Below, piece after piece: positions 33,011 through 45,390 of a stretch of DNA of 64,000 nucleotides. This DNA is from Puccinellia tenuiflora (taxonomy: Eukaryota > Streptophyta > Magnoliopsida > Poales > Poaceae): NCBI GenBank assembly GCA_012064385.1, contig QRDG01001730.1, positions 121,806 to 185,805 on the forward strand. Direction: 5' to 3'. How positions within the stretch are numbered: the first letter of the stretch is position 1; every line of letters starts with the position of its first letter. The notes under the pieces are model-generated. The model searched no databases. It saw only the letters and a list, made by a program, of their open reading frames with translations, and was not told the DNA's origin. The position numbers and the translations under genes were made by a program.

Positions 33011-33045
33011 CGCCGTGAAGGTACCTGTTCGGTATATCCCCAACA
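33011..33045 (-). repeat. Displaced LTR start of the gypsy element
   Basis: On the minus strand this reads TGTTGGGGATATACCGAAC, a typical LTR start. It abuts a copia-like gag gene at 33046. The young element at 57673-61404 has LTRs starting TGACGGGGATATACCC, which supports the assignment. Confidence 0.55.
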
Positions 33046-34805
33046 GTGAGCCTTGGAAAGCTCCTCTAGATCCTCGATTAGCCTAGAATTAACAACACGA
33101 AGCTCCACCTTTTCCCTTTTACACATTTTATATTTAGCAATAGCATGGTCATGTTCTTTAATGAGTTTAGCAATAATATCATTGTGTGACTCCTCAATAT
33201 TCTCAAGTTTCTCCTCAAGAGAAACCCTAAGCTCTTGCTCTTCCTCAAGAGTGACACTCAAGGAAGCAATTTCAATAGCGTCCTCTCTTTCTATTTTACC
33301 TTTGTCCTCAAGCATAGCTTGGTCTTCACCATATTGGCTCATGAGAGTCTCAAAGTGCTTTTTTAGTTTCACCTTGCAAGTTAGCCATAAAATAATCCAA
33401 GGCAACAATTTCCTCTTTTACCCTAAGACTAGTAGCATCATTCATATCATTCATAGTCCTAGGAGAGGGAGAGGGATAGGATGATATCTCGGTGGTCTTA
33501 GCCATAAGACACCTCGCGGAAGTGTTGGAAGCATTCTCATTGGGGGATTCAAAGAGAGAGGGACATGGTGAAGATGCGATAGCAATTGCGGCCACCTCAC
33601 TTGTGGTTTCTTCTTCTTCCCGGATGAGTACTCCTCTTGAGCTAGCAACACAATTCTTGGAGGCTTCTTGTTGGAGGTGTTCTTCTTGAAGAATGGCTTC
33701 TTGCGAGCAAGATTTGACTTATCCTTGGGAACAAGCTTCCCTCCATGCTCTTCTCTATTCTCAAATGGGCACTCAGCAACAAAGTGAAATTTATTTTGGC
33801 AATTGTAGCATGAACGAACCCTTTGGCCACCCTCCTTCCTACCACTTGATTGGTTAATAGCTCCTTTGCTTTGGACGGGCTCTTCCAAAAGATTCTTGAT
33901 GTAAGGGCCATATAATCTTTGTGAGTATCTTCAAGATCTTTAGGATGCCATTTGGACATGTCTTCCTCAACCATACCTTCTTCATCTTGCTCCACAACCT
34001 TGGCCTTCAAAGCAAGTGACGTTCCTTTGTGAATTCCAATAGCCCGAGCTCGAGCATATTCGCCATTCTTGGTAGCCACCTTGAATGTCGTCATTTCTTG
34101 CATAACTTCATTGGAGGTCATGAGGTGGTAGTTGTGTCTTCCTTGGAGACTCTTCAAGTCGGTGGGCTCAAAAGGCATGAGAGCACTCACATACTTTCTC
34201 TTGATCCAAGCATCATCCACATAGGAGGCACCAAGATCTCTAAATTGTGTGGCAATAGACTTGAGCCTTCGGAACATGTCCTCATGGTCCTCACCTTCCA
34301 ACATGAAGAAGCCCTCGGCTTGGTTGCTCAAAGCTTCATATCTATTCCTCTTCATACTCTCATTTCCAACAAACACGTCGGAGAGAGCATCCCAAGCTTC
34401 TTTGGCGGTGGTGAAGTGACGAATGTGGGGCATGTCCTTTTCCCCCACGGCGGTTTGGATCATGTTGAGAGCCAAGGCATTGAGTTGGCTATCCACAACT
34501 TCTCTTCTTGTCATGTTGCTTGGATCCACGGCCTTGAACCCAACCTCAATAATTCTCCATAGCTCGATCGAGGCACTGTTCACATGGGATCTCATAGAAA
34601 ATTGCCAATTAGTAAAACAAGATGGATTAAGCCTAGGTGGATCACCCCTATTGTTTATATGAGGATGAGGGATAGGTGGGTCGGGGGAGTACAAATGAGG
34701 AACCGCATTGTACCCCTCCTTCCCATCAATAATTTTAGATGGAGAGGTTTTACTTCCTTCCCCATCCTTATCTTTAGCAGCGGAAGTGATATCCTCTTGA
34801 GAAGG
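33046..34805 (-). pseudogene. Copia-like gag gene, frameshifted, truncated at both ends
   Basis: The N-terminal gag domain (34805-33900) has the copia gag pattern around CFTNWQFSMRSHV and LKSIATQFRDLG. A CCHC knuckle CYNCQNKFHFVAEC follows near 33800, then a long charged coiled coil (EDKGKIEREDAIEIASLS, EEKLENIEESHNDIIAK). Frames shift near 33890, 33600 and 33360. The gene is cut at 33046 by the gypsy LTR and at 34805 by another LTR, and its frame is still open at both cuts. It is homologous in layout to the gag at 56597-62595, sharing EEKLENIEESHN, but on the other strand and more decayed. Confidence 0.75.
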
Positions 34806-35339
34806 TGTAACATCCCGGGGTTTTTCCCCAAATTAGATTTTGTTTGTTTTTCTTTTTGCATCATCATGCATCATGAGCATTGCATTTTTGGCCTTGAAAA
34901 CTATTTTCTAAAAAACCCTATTTTGTTTTGTTAAAATTATCGTAAAGGTTTTACCGAGACGTTCGTCTCCATTTTCTAAAATTAATTGTCAAATTGATTT
35001 GCAAAAGAAAAATAAAAATATTTTGAGAATTGAGAGAGTAGCCCAATACAGCCCAAGCCCACCTAACCTCCAAACCCTACCCAGCCTCCATGGTCTTTTT
35101 CTGTTCCTACCCCATGCCTTCTTGTAGCCACCCTCCTCTTTTTCTTTCCTTTTGCATTCAGGTCCTTCCACCTCTTTTTCTTTTTGCAATCAGGTCCCTC
35201 AACCCTATCCTCTCTCCTCTCTATTAACCCATCCCCTTCTCTTTCTCTCTCTCCTTGCTCCCGACCCACACCTTCTCCTTCCTCCCGCACCCGACCCGTG
35301 CGGGAGGAATGAGAAGGTGTGGGTCGGGAGCAAGGAGAG
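34806..35339 (+). mobile_element. Truncated LTR, TGTAACATCCC type
   Basis: It begins TGTAACATCCCGGGG inside the copia-like gag gene. After about 440 bases it reaches a CT-rich stretch that folds back on itself (35249-35339), and then the sequence switches to an unrelated retroelement. No matching end or target duplication is visible. Confidence 0.55.
35249..35339. repeat. Near-perfect 91-bp palindrome at an element junction
   Basis: The left arm 35249-35290 and right arm 35298-35339 are reverse complements over 42 bases with one mismatch (35278 against 35310), around the 7-base centre CCGACCC. The right arm ends exactly where homology to the 51028 region begins. Confidence 0.9.
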
Positions 35340-35491
35340 CATGTCATGCTTGTTAGCTTGTGCTCTACAACAAGGAAGATAATCGTGTGATCAAGAAGAT
35401 CGTGGAAGATAAGTGTAGTCATGTTTCCCTCCTCTCTCTTTCTACTCTAGGAATCTCAGGATGAGATTCTTGTAAGGGGGGGGGGTAGATT
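35340..35491 (+). repeat. 3' end of an internal domain with polypurine tract, upstream of the first 3.7 kb LTR
   Basis: It matches 51028-51181 almost base for base, including a G-rich tract (GTAAGGGGGGGGGG) just before TGTAACAGCC. It therefore belongs to a copy of the same element lying to the left, most of which is lost. Confidence 0.85.
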
Positions 35492-36734
35492 TGTAACAGC
35501 CCCAGTTTGGTACTGTAAAATTTGAACCAAATTTTCACTTTCGCATTGTCATCTTGCATCATAGCATCCATTTAAATTGCTAAAAATAAATGAAGCAAAC
35601 ATGAAAAACATTGACAGGAGGCAAACCTCTACTCAAAATTTCAACTTCCATGCAAATGTTCAAAATGACAAAACAAAATTATTCTTGAGTTAATTATATT
35701 TGTCCAGGAAGTTCCAAAAGTTCAACATAAAATTATTTTGCAAAGACAATTTATTTGCCTAGCAAAATAATAAATGGAAGACATCAAATTTGGTGTGAAC
35801 CAAATTTGAATTTTATACCAATAAAAAAAATAGTTCAAAAATTCAAACTAAAAATATGGGGAGCTTCCTTATAATATTATGAGCCTCCATGCATTTTTAA
35901 ACAATTTTTGGGATTTGTTTAAGTGCCCAATTTATTTTCCTAAAGCTGCTCGTTTAGATGGACTCAGAAATAAAAAATTAATCGTAGGGGTTTCTGCAAA
36001 ATCGCCATTGTCTTCTTCCTATAGCTCGACCTGTAGCGACCGAGCTCGCTCCCGCGCGTCCCCGCCGCACCCACTCGCTGCCGCCGTGCCGCCTGGTGGA
36101 TAAGAGGCCACGAAGGCCCTGCTTTCTCTCTCCCCTCACTCGCTCCCTCCCCGTTTCCCCCATGACCAAAACCCTAGCTCGATGACCGCCATCGAACCGC
36201 CGCCATCACCGTCACATCGCCGCCTCTAGGAGCACCGCAAAACAGATCGATGTGGGGCAAACGCTCCGCCTCGTCACCCTCCTCGTCCTCGTCCAAGGAA
36301 TCGTGAAGGGGAGCCCGGAACCGCTGCCCATTTCCTCTTCTTCCTCCGCTCCGGCCGCCGCACGCCGAGCTCGATTGCCGCCATTGCCGACCTTCCCTGC
36401 TCAAGCCGAGCACACACACGCATCTAGGGTGAGCTCGCCGTCCTCCTGGACATCTCTGTCTCCCTCCCCTACCCCTAGTGCGTCGTTGCCGCCGTAGCCG
36501 CCGTCGGCCGCCGCTAGTCACCGTCGTGCTCGTTGCTCCAGCGACCATTAGGTAGCGGCGCCGTCATAGTTTAGTTCTCCATAGACGGGCGCGTCGAATG
36601 CGCCTAGTAGCTCGTCCCCGCGTGCTCCCCGTCGCCGTATCCGTGCGTGCCACCACCAATGGTCACCGCCGCGCGCGCGTGCCGTCGTGGCCTCGGCTCG
36701 GTCAAAACCGTTTCGTCGGTGGTACCGATGTAGA

Positions 36735-36950
36735 GCCGGAAGTACTGACCGTAAGTTGTTTCGGTACTGGATATCTCTCGTTTTATTCCGGAAGTCACTC
36801 GGAAGTTGCTCCGGAAGTACCGACCGTAAGTCTTTTCGGTACTGGATACTTCGTGTTCTATTCCGGAAGTAGCTCGAAAGTTGCTCCGGAAGTACCGACT
36901 TGTCCAGTACTACCGGGCAGTTTTCCAGTAGTACCGACCGATACAAAAGG
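36735..36950. repeat. CGGAAGTACCG-type repeat cluster in the first LTR
   Basis: Imperfect tandem units combine CCGGAAGTACCGACCGTAAG, TTTCGGTACTGGATA and TATTCCGGAAGT. The cluster recurs in rearranged form at 52395-52650. Confidence 0.8.
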
Positions 36951-38681
36951 GGCAGATTTAATTTAAAATTTGGGAAAATCATAACTTAATAAATACTGGT
37001 TCAAATTTTGCAAATGATATACCAAAATGATCAACAAAGCAAAGGCTATCTTGTTATGTTAATTTCACAGCATGACAACAACTTTTCCTTTGATGTCATT
37101 TTCGAAATGGTTAAAAGGATTAAATTTGAATAACCGTTTAATTCACCATTTATTCATCGCTAATCAGAAAATTGCAAACGAGGTACCAAAATGATCAGCA
37201 GAATAATACCTATCTAATAATGTCATTTCCATGCATGTAGACCTCATATTTTAGTACTGTACATTTTGGGTAATAACTTAATTCATTAAGTTAAGTATGG
37301 AATTTTAACCCGTTAATTGCGATACTTATTTCCGGGGTTCCATTTAACTTGTGGGTCATGCCCAAGATCATTTCAGTGCATAATCTGACCATCTCATCAT
37401 GAGTGTGCATTGCACAGTGTTATTTATTTGTTCTCCTGTTATTTTTTGGGTTTCGTTAGATTCAGGAGTCGAGGTTCCACCACAATACCTCGACGATCCA
37501 TGCTATCCGCCCCATCAGCAAGGCAAGAGATAACCTAACCTTCTGTGCATACCTCATCCTATTGATTTGCACATGTATTTTCTCCACCATAATATTGCAT
37601 TCGATTCCAATGTCAATTTTGTTTGATGGTTAGAGTATCCTATTAATTGCATTAGTTCCATACACCATTACCTGTTTTCCTTCCTATGATCCATGGGTTG
37701 GATGTGTTGGCCTGAGTTAATTTATATCTGCAGAATATATGCTTAGCTATGCTTAGTCGAATGCTTAGTCGTCCGGTGATTATTTCCATGATTGTGAAGT
37801 TGATGGAATGTTCGGACAAGGTGGAAACTTGTGGTACTTAATTAAAATGCTTAAAGGCTTGGATGAGTTGCCATCGGGGTTGGTGGTGTTTTGCCTCATT
37901 CTTGCCGCCTAGGTGCGAGTTCTTTACCTCTTGAACCAAGACCGAGCGTGCTTCCATCGGTGGGACATATGGAATCCTTAGTAACTGAATAACTTGTGAG
38001 GGGCTAGCCAAGGGTCCTCTAGTTTGAGCTTTCCATTTGCGTGTGAGTTGGATGGTGGTAAAAGGCTCGATGAGGACGGTGGTGTTTAGGATGTGGCCGC
38101 GGGGCAGGGTGTTGGAGGCACTGAACCTGTCCTTCCGCACACTGATGATCCTTGGGTTAGCCTCATGCAAGGTAAAGGTTTAACCGCGCCCACTCTGCCG
38201 GCTTTCCCCGGAAGAGAGCTAAATAGGCGAGCCGGACGGTACCGATGGTTAAAAATAGTACACCCCTGCAGGGTTAATCTTTTCGAAAAGCCGTGTCCAC
38301 GGTTATGGACGACTTGGGAACGGATGATAAGACCATAAATAACATGAACTTAATAAAATTGGCAACCTAAGAGTGAAGGTTCATTTCCTCGAGGGTGATT
38401 CGAGGGAGTGCCTTGGTGGAGATGAGTGGTGGAAGATGGATACTGTTGGTTCAATGTGAACTAAAGAATGAAAGTTTACTATCTTATCCCCTTTCGAAAA
38501 ACCTTCTGAGTAGTTGATGCCATGAGTCAGGTCTTTACAAAGGAAAACTAGCTTTATGCAAAACAACTACTATACAGCTTTGAAGCCAATCATCTGAGCG
38601 TATATAGCTCTAGTAACCTTGCGAGTATGTCGTACTCAGCCTTGCTTTGTTGATTATTTCTGTTTCAGAGGAGGACGTCAC

Positions 38682-40050
38682 TGATAACCCCCAAGAGCAG
38701 GGGATCACTGTAGCACCTCTCAATGTGGAAGAAGGGTATCGATCCACAGGAGCAAGAAGGAAAAGTTATCTATTCCCTACAACTAAAGTGTCACAAGTTT
38801 TAGTTGATTATGCACTAAACAAGTTTAAAGAACAAGATGATTGATTTAATGGATGGAAGTTTAATGTAACAAAACAAGAATGTGAAAGTGTCCCAATCCT
38901 CTTCTATGCAAGAGGACAAGACAAAGGTGTAAACGGTGCTTGGAAATAAGGCCTAGGGATCATACTTTCACTAGTGGACACTCTCAACAATAATAATATA
39001 ATTGAATACATACATATTTCCTCTTCACTATGCAACCCCGAACTATCCTCTGGTTGGATAACGAACACCAATCCAATGTGTAGGGCTACAAAAAGCACAC
39101 CTTAAAGTTCGTATTCCACATCTATAGACACTTCATGCGGTCACTATCCGCATCCAAAGATAGTACTAACAAACACCACAATATCATAGAGACATCCAAC
39201 ACAAATATAACTCATGATAAGTATTCATGTAATCTTTAGGCTAAGAGCCACACACGGTGCACACACTGTCAACTTCACACCATGGGACAAAGGTGACTCC
39301 GGAAATCACATCAATAAAACCACTTGAGTAGCATAATTCATAAGATGATGAAGAGTAACATCTATGGATTCAACTAGATTACAAAGCTCATGATCACATA
39401 AAGATCACACCATGGGAGAGAGAGATAAACCACATAGCTACCGGCATGAGCCCTCAGCCCCGAGGGAGACTACTCCCCCTTCATCATGGAGACGGTGGAG
39501 ATGTCATTGGGGGAGATGGAGACCACCCCGGCAGCGCTCCGCCGGAGTTTTCCCCCTCCAATCTGCAGCTTCTGATCTCCGTTTCGGTGTTTCTCTGTTT
39601 GCGGCCGCCCCCTCTGGAAAACGTCGGGGGACTATTTTTATAGTCGGTTTTAGGTCACGAGGAAGCTTCGGGAAGAAGGATCGATGCAAACGGAGCCACG
39701 AGGCCCAAAAGAGGTGGGCCCACGCGGCCCCTGTACCTGGCCGCGTGGGGCACCCTCTTTCAGCCCTCCGGCCTCCGTTTGCTTGCTTCCTTCGCTCCGA
39801 GGTCTTCCTCCTTCCAAAATAATGATCCCCGTAAATTTGCAGCTCATTATGACGTCGTTAAGGCCCTGAAATAAATAAGGAAAGAAATAGGGGTTTTCTG
39901 CCTGCACAGGATTAAATCCATAAATAGGGGAAATCATTATTAATTACCAAAAATCATTAAATAACAGTAATATACCCCTTATATGATGCAAATATGAATG
40001 GAATACAAGTATTATAGTGCAAAGTTCATGGATGCATTTTACATGCATCA
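38682..40050 (-). mobile_element. Solo LTR related to the Athila-like element at 818
   Basis: On the minus strand it begins TGATGCATGTAAAATGCAT, the same start as the 818 LTR, and ends GGTTATCA. It is flanked by GTCAC (38677-38681 and 40051-40055). No internal domain remains, so it is the product of recombination between the two LTRs of one insertion. It is 1369 bp against about 1525 for the full LTR. Confidence 0.9.
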
Positions 40051-40534
40051 GTCACCGACCAGGAAGGTGGGTTCTTTGTTGACATCGACGAGTAGTCTGG
40101 GGTACCCAGGTGGCAGCTTGGGACGTCACGGAACAGGCTGGCTGGGATGTGTTATTGTAGGCCTCTTAGGCAATAATTTGGATCTTGTTGTTTAGACAAC
40201 TGAATTCTCTTCCGCGTGATGTAATGTTGGGTCTGTGACCTCTAATGTGTATTTTGCTATCTTTCTCATTATATGAGTTGAACTATGATCTCTTTGTGTC
40301 GTAGAGTCTGTGATGTGCCAGATGTTCCGCAGTCTTGATCTCTCTATTATGCATTGATAGCTATGCCAGTGATTATGGCATGATCGAGGTGTTGCGTTGC
40401 CGATGATCCATTCCGAGCATGCCTACCAAAGGTTTTGGCCTGGGAGTGGTAACCCCAGTAACCGTCGATTGTGTAGCATGACCTGTGGGTTACATAGCAT
40501 CTCTGTATAATTCCGGGGTCGGGGCGCTACAAAT

Positions 40535-40546
40535 TGGTATCAGAGC
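40535..40546 (+). other. Primer-binding site, initiator tRNA-Met
   Basis: TGGTATCAGAGC is an exact match to the common initiator-Met site. It starts three bases after the 3.7 kb LTR. Confidence 0.9.
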
Positions 40547-40968
40547 AGGACTGCCTGTAGGAAACCCTTCTATTGGTCGATGTCGAGACTAGTGTTTGTG
40601 AAATTATTTATAACCTAAAAATGAGTTGTGAAAACCATCTTAGGTTTCTTTTTACTCCTTACGTGGTACCACTCTAATCTCGGAGACATCTTACCTCTAT
40701 TTGAGTTTAAAAAAATTACCTCTCGTCTGTTACATCAAATCTGTAGGATCACGGGGTTGTCTTCTACCTTTAGTAGTACGTGTCAGGTTGCTTCCGTTTT
40801 CAGAATCCGAAGTAAACTCAGTTCTTTAGCAGCAATCTTCTTCTTCCATTCTTCGTGTGTTTTGCACCTAATCGAGTGTTCCTCTCTTTGGGCTTTAGCC
40901 CAAGTTCTTGGACCAAAGGTCCCTTATTGTACTAGAACTCTGGTGTAATGATTCATGAGGGTTGTCAC

Positions 40969-42576
40969 TGATGTTGGATATTAATAAGTTGGGTGGTGCC
41001 CCAAGCGAAGGCGGAATTGTAGCTAGTAGCAGTTTTCCCTCGTTTAACGAACCGAGGTTTATCGAACCAGTAGGACTTTGAAATCAACAATGAGGTGAAT
41101 GTTGAAGATCTATGGCGCTTAAGCTTCAACAGACGTGGACCTGCACACACTCAACCAAAATACTTTGCCCCCAACGGCGGAGAGGTTATCAATCTCTCCA
41201 GTCTCGCGGAACACAAAGCTGTTAATTGTATGATGAAATAGATAAAATATGAAAAGTGACCAGAGGAGTAATGATGATTAAAATCAGGTAAATAAGGTTG
41301 AAAACAATGTAAAAAGATGGACCGGGGGCCATGGGTTCACTAGTGGAGTCTCTCAAGTAGATAAAATATGCATGTGATGGGTGAAAGAATTACAGCTAGG
41401 CAATTGACAAGATCATGACACAAACCCAATTTAGGTATGATAAAAAGAACATGATAATATTTATGGAGGAATCACGATAAGGAACAAAGACCGTTGAGTC
41501 CAACTGCGTCTTTGTCTAAATAGTCCACCGTGGGATCGCTATCCAGCCTGTCACCCAACGGTATTAAGTAGCAAGCAACAGACAATTGCATTAAGTAAAG
41601 TGCATGATGTAAGCAATACTAATATCAAAATAGACATTAACACCACTGTTTTACCCTTAGTAGCAACAGCACACCCTCTCCCTTAGACGTTTCTGTCACT
41701 CGTGCCCAGGAACAAAAGGGGGCATGCACCCACTATCTAGCATAAATAGTTAAATACCCTCTCTTGGAGATACACACAATCACTTGGCCAAAGTACCCAC
41801 GCACATCGGTGAGCATGCAAGAACACAAATTGCTCATATAAGAATCATGCACAATCTGAACATAACTTCATAATCCATCGGATCCTAGCAAACACATCAC
41901 ATAGCATTACAATAGTCGATCTTGATCATGTTAGGCAGCTCACAAGATCATAATACATGAAGCACAAGAGAGAGACTACCATCTAGCTACTGCCATGGAC
42001 CGTAGTCCAAGGTGAGACTACTCACAAATCATCCCGGAGGAAGGCATGTCGATGAAGAGCCCTCCGGGATCGATCTCCCCTCTGGTAGAGTGCCGGGATC
42101 AGCTTCAGATTGGACCCCGAACTAGGGTTTTCGGTGACGGCGCGTCGGGGTCGAGTTTCTGGAAAATAATCGCCGCCTCGACGTTTTTAGGTTAATTGTG
42201 ATTTTATAGGAGTCAGAGGGGGCCGAGGAGGTGCCCACGGGGCAGGGGCGGGCCCCACCCACGGGTCACCCCTGGGCCGCGGCTGGCACCCGCGTGTGCC
42301 CTGTGGGTCGCCTCCCAGGCTGCCCTTCGGACTCCGTCTTCGTCTTGGCGTAAAAATAATCCCCGTAAATTTTCATCCAATTCCGAGAATATTTCCAGAA
42401 GTAAATTTCTGAAACAAAAAGACAGCAAAAACAGGGAACTGGCACTGGGCATCTTGTCAATAGGTTAGTCCGACAAAATGCATAAAAAATGATATAAATA
42501 ACAGTAAAAACATGTGACAATATCACAAAACTAGCATGGATCACTCAAAAATTATAGATACGTTTGAGATGTATCA
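40969..42576 (-). repeat. 3' LTR of the gag-only Athila-like element, full length
   Basis: 1608 bp. On the minus strand it begins TGATACATCTCAAACGTATC, a start common in Triticeae Ty3 elements. The other LTR lacks its central 0.73 kb. Confidence 0.9.
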
Positions 42577-42591
42577 GCATCCCCAAGCTTA
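42577..42591 (-). other. Polypurine tract of the gag-only Athila-like element
   Basis: On the minus strand TTAAGCTTGGGGATGC directly precedes the LTR. It has the same core as at 6292-6306. Confidence 0.8.
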
Positions 42592-45390
42592 ACACCTACT
42601 CGTCCTCGAGTAGGTAAGTAACAAATAATTTTTGATGAGACATGCTACCGACACAATCTTGATCAAGATAGTAATGCAAAGCACATGAAGTAAATAAGGT
42701 GATCCAAAACAATTGTCTATAGTTGACATTAAGCAAACAATGATTAACAAACGCTAGCTAACAAATGCTAGAAACTTTTCATGAATAAGTGCGTTGAAGA
42801 ATTGTGAATTATGTCTCCAATGTAAAGTATCAATCATTCTTCAAAGCATCTAATTAGTCATTCACAAAAATAGCCAAGCTCAAGTCAGGTGTCCTAATCC
42901 ATCTACTTCAGAAATCAACTGTTTCGAAGTCTACTGAACTAGTGCAAGTAAGAAGTGGCTTTGGCACCATGATGTTATGGCAAAGAGAACAATAATGGAG
43001 GTTTGGAAGGTCAAAAAGAAAGGCTCAAACAGTGGAGAAGGCAACCACAAGACAGAAGGAAGTCTCGTAGTTGACACTATATGAGGAGTAGTGATTGTCA
43101 TGCAACGGATGCACATAGAGCTATAAGTGTATGAAAGCTCTCCAATGGAACTAGTGGGGGTGCATCCAACTTGCTTGCTCATGAAGACCTAGAGCTCACT
43201 TGAGGAGGCTCATCCTTGGAATATACAAGCCAAGTTTTATAACGTTAATTCCCCACATAGTTATACAAATGAAAACATGAAAAACTCTCTATAATGAAGT
43301 GTAGGTGCTACTAGCACAAGTGTGGAATAAAGGATAGTAGTGCTGCCCCCTCTCTCTTTTATATTTCTCTTCTTTTTTTTTAATTGTGGCCTCCGTGGCT
43401 CTTTTAAATTTTCTCTCATTGGTCTCTTTTGGACTCTTTTATGTGGCCACTTTGGACTCTTTTCAATATGCTCACAGGTAGGGGCAACACTCTATTTTTT
43501 TACAAGATGATCATCACACTTTTGGTACTCATAACTCATAAGACTAATACATGATGTATAAAAGAAGATATGCATGATCGAGCATAGTGTGGAAAAAATG
43601 TAGAACATGTGGCAATCCACGCTGCACACTAACTCAAATGATCAAGCAAACTATATGATAATGAAGAATGACATCAAGTCATGTAATGTAATGATGGATG
43701 TTGCATGGCAATGTATCTCGGAACGGCTATGGAAATGCCGTGGTAGGTAGGTATGGTGGCTGTTTTGAGGAAGATAGTTGGCTTATGTGTAGGAGAACAG
43801 GATGAAGTTCTCCCACAGAGTTGGATGTACTCGCAAAGTATGCACCAATCTCAATGTGAGAGAGGGCATTGCGCAGCACCGAAGAGGCTGGCAAAATATG
43901 GAAGTGGAAGTGCCAAAAACCAAAGCTCACAATGCATTTCTTATATTGCAAACAACTAGTAGTTTCAATGTTCCGCAAATGGTTAGAGACACCCCGAGAG
44001 GGATCATGGCGGCTACACAAGTGCCCCGTTGGTTTCCCCGACCGTTGCAGTAACTACCCACTAGGGACTTATTTTCAACTTAGTAGAATTCATGACACAT
44101 TAGCATTGTTGACTTAGGTTGTTTAGTTCAGGAAAGTACAGCTCCATGCTTTAATAACACCTCTCTACTAATCAGCTCTAACACCATTAACCAACACATT
44201 TTGACCATTAGTTATTTTAGTGCCTCAAAACAATTGAAGAGTATCAAATTATCCACATAGTGATCTACAAGACTATGCAGGTTTTTTCTATTTCATACTA
44301 CTGCCACATGCCTAGCATTTTTTTGATCTAACACATTAACAAAGCAACCAAAACAACTCTCCAATAAATATAAGTGAAGAACAAGAGAGTTCAACTTAAC
44401 AACTAGTAGCTCTAAACAAGATAAAAGCTAAAAGCGAGAGCTTACTAGAAAACAAACAGTAGCTAAGAATACTCAAAAAGATATAAGCGAAGCAAAGGAG
44501 TATTCAAACGAAAAAGCGGAGCGTGTCTCTCTTCCACACAAATAAAGCTAGGATCCAACAAAGATATGACCAGCAAAAAAACAAATGGGGCATAATATGT
44601 AAAGTGATAAAAACGAAGTTCAACGAAGACGACATTATGATAGTCGATGAAGATGAGGGGATGCCTTGGGCATCCCCAAGCTTTGACTCTTGATAGTTCT
44701 TGATATTCAGAGGGGGTGCCATCGGGGCATCCCCAAGCTTGATCTTTGATCCATCCTTGATTTCTACATATTTCTCTCCTTTGGAACTTAAAAACTCCCT
44801 TCACACAAAACTTCTCATAATTTGATTAGAGGGTTAGTGCTCATAAATTAAAACGCACATGTGTTCAACTCATGACAAATTGCAAACCAACTTTATTAGA
44901 CATTAGCTACAGTTTAATAAGACTCAATGTGGCACTACACCCCTAGAGTATCACATATGACGATGGTAAAGAGACAAATGCAAAATAAAAGCAGAATCTG
45001 TCAAAATCTGAATGGTCTGTAAAGATCGAATTTTTCGAGGCACTTCTGCAACTCAAATAAAAAAACATAAAACTAAAGAAAGATATATAAAAGCATCAGG
45101 ATTACTGTAAAAAATTATCAGAAAAATATAAATTTCTGGCGATTTTAGGATTTTCGTGCAACAGGCGCACAGAATCTGTTTGTGGACAGCAACACAATAC
45201 CTCGGACTTTCAATGCATTAGTGGCTAAACTTGGCACAAAAAACTAAAATAAAAAGATACAATGAAGTTGCTACATAGTTAATAACTTCATGACTCAAGA
45301 AAAATAAAAAGCAAACTGAAAGTAAAAGATGGGTTGCCTCCCAACAAGCGCTTTTCTTTAACGCCTTTTAGCTAGGCGCAATGCCAAATA
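42592..45390 (-). other. Non-coding internal region where pol would be expected
   Basis: This 2.8 kb stretch has no convincing frame in either direction. It carries two further AAGCTTGGGGATGCC motifs (minus strand) with hairpins at 44657-44677 and about 44711-44734. Nothing else was seen. Confidence 0.65.
44657..44677 (-). other. Hairpin beside an internal polypurine-like motif
   Basis: GGGGATGCC and GGCATCCCC form a perfect 9-bp stem around TTG, flanked by the AAGCTT motif. The counterpart in the 818 element is at 4603-4622. Confidence 0.6.

Larger units (their letters stand above)
712..33045 (-). mobile_element. Ty3/gypsy element, Tat (RIRE2/Grande-like) lineage, interrupted by younger insertions; left end off-window
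   Basis: Minus-strand order from high to low coordinates is LTR (33045-33011 plus 28714-28115), primer site, gag, protease, RT, RNase H, archaeal-type RNase H, integrase, and then an antisense spliced gene on the plus strand. A gag-pol of this kind with an antisense gene downstream is typical of Tat-lineage elements such as RIRE2 and Grande. Younger elements at 1-711, 818-7832, 14295-23375 and 28715-33010 interrupt it. Its right end lies inside a copia-like gag gene, leaving GTGAG (33046-33050) as the presumed target-site copy. All coding parts carry stops or frameshifts, so this copy is dead. Confidence 0.75.
35492..40531 (+). repeat. First LTR of the TGTAACAGCCC element, interrupted
   Basis: It starts TGTAACAGCCCC and ends GGGGCGCTACA. 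Without the solo LTR at 38682-40050 and one duplication copy it is about 3.67 kb. 35492-38405 is repeated at 51182-54120. A primer site follows three bases after the end. It contains a CGGAAGTACCG repeat cluster and GC-rich stretches whose overlapping frames are not convincing genes. Confidence 0.85.

Noticed and set aside
28710..33015. CTTCG and CGCCG as a target duplication of the 4.3 kb block
   Set aside because: Two of five bases differ, so it is not reported as a confirmed duplication.
32929..33408. A single 159-residue protein
   Set aside because: The frame runs from the copia-like gag coiled coil through the boundary at 33045 into an LTR. Only the part above 33046 is gag.
36174..36982. 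GC-rich and repeat-bearing frames in the 3.7 kb LTR
   Set aside because: They recur in altered form in the other LTR, are open on both strands because of the repeat unit, and match no domain.
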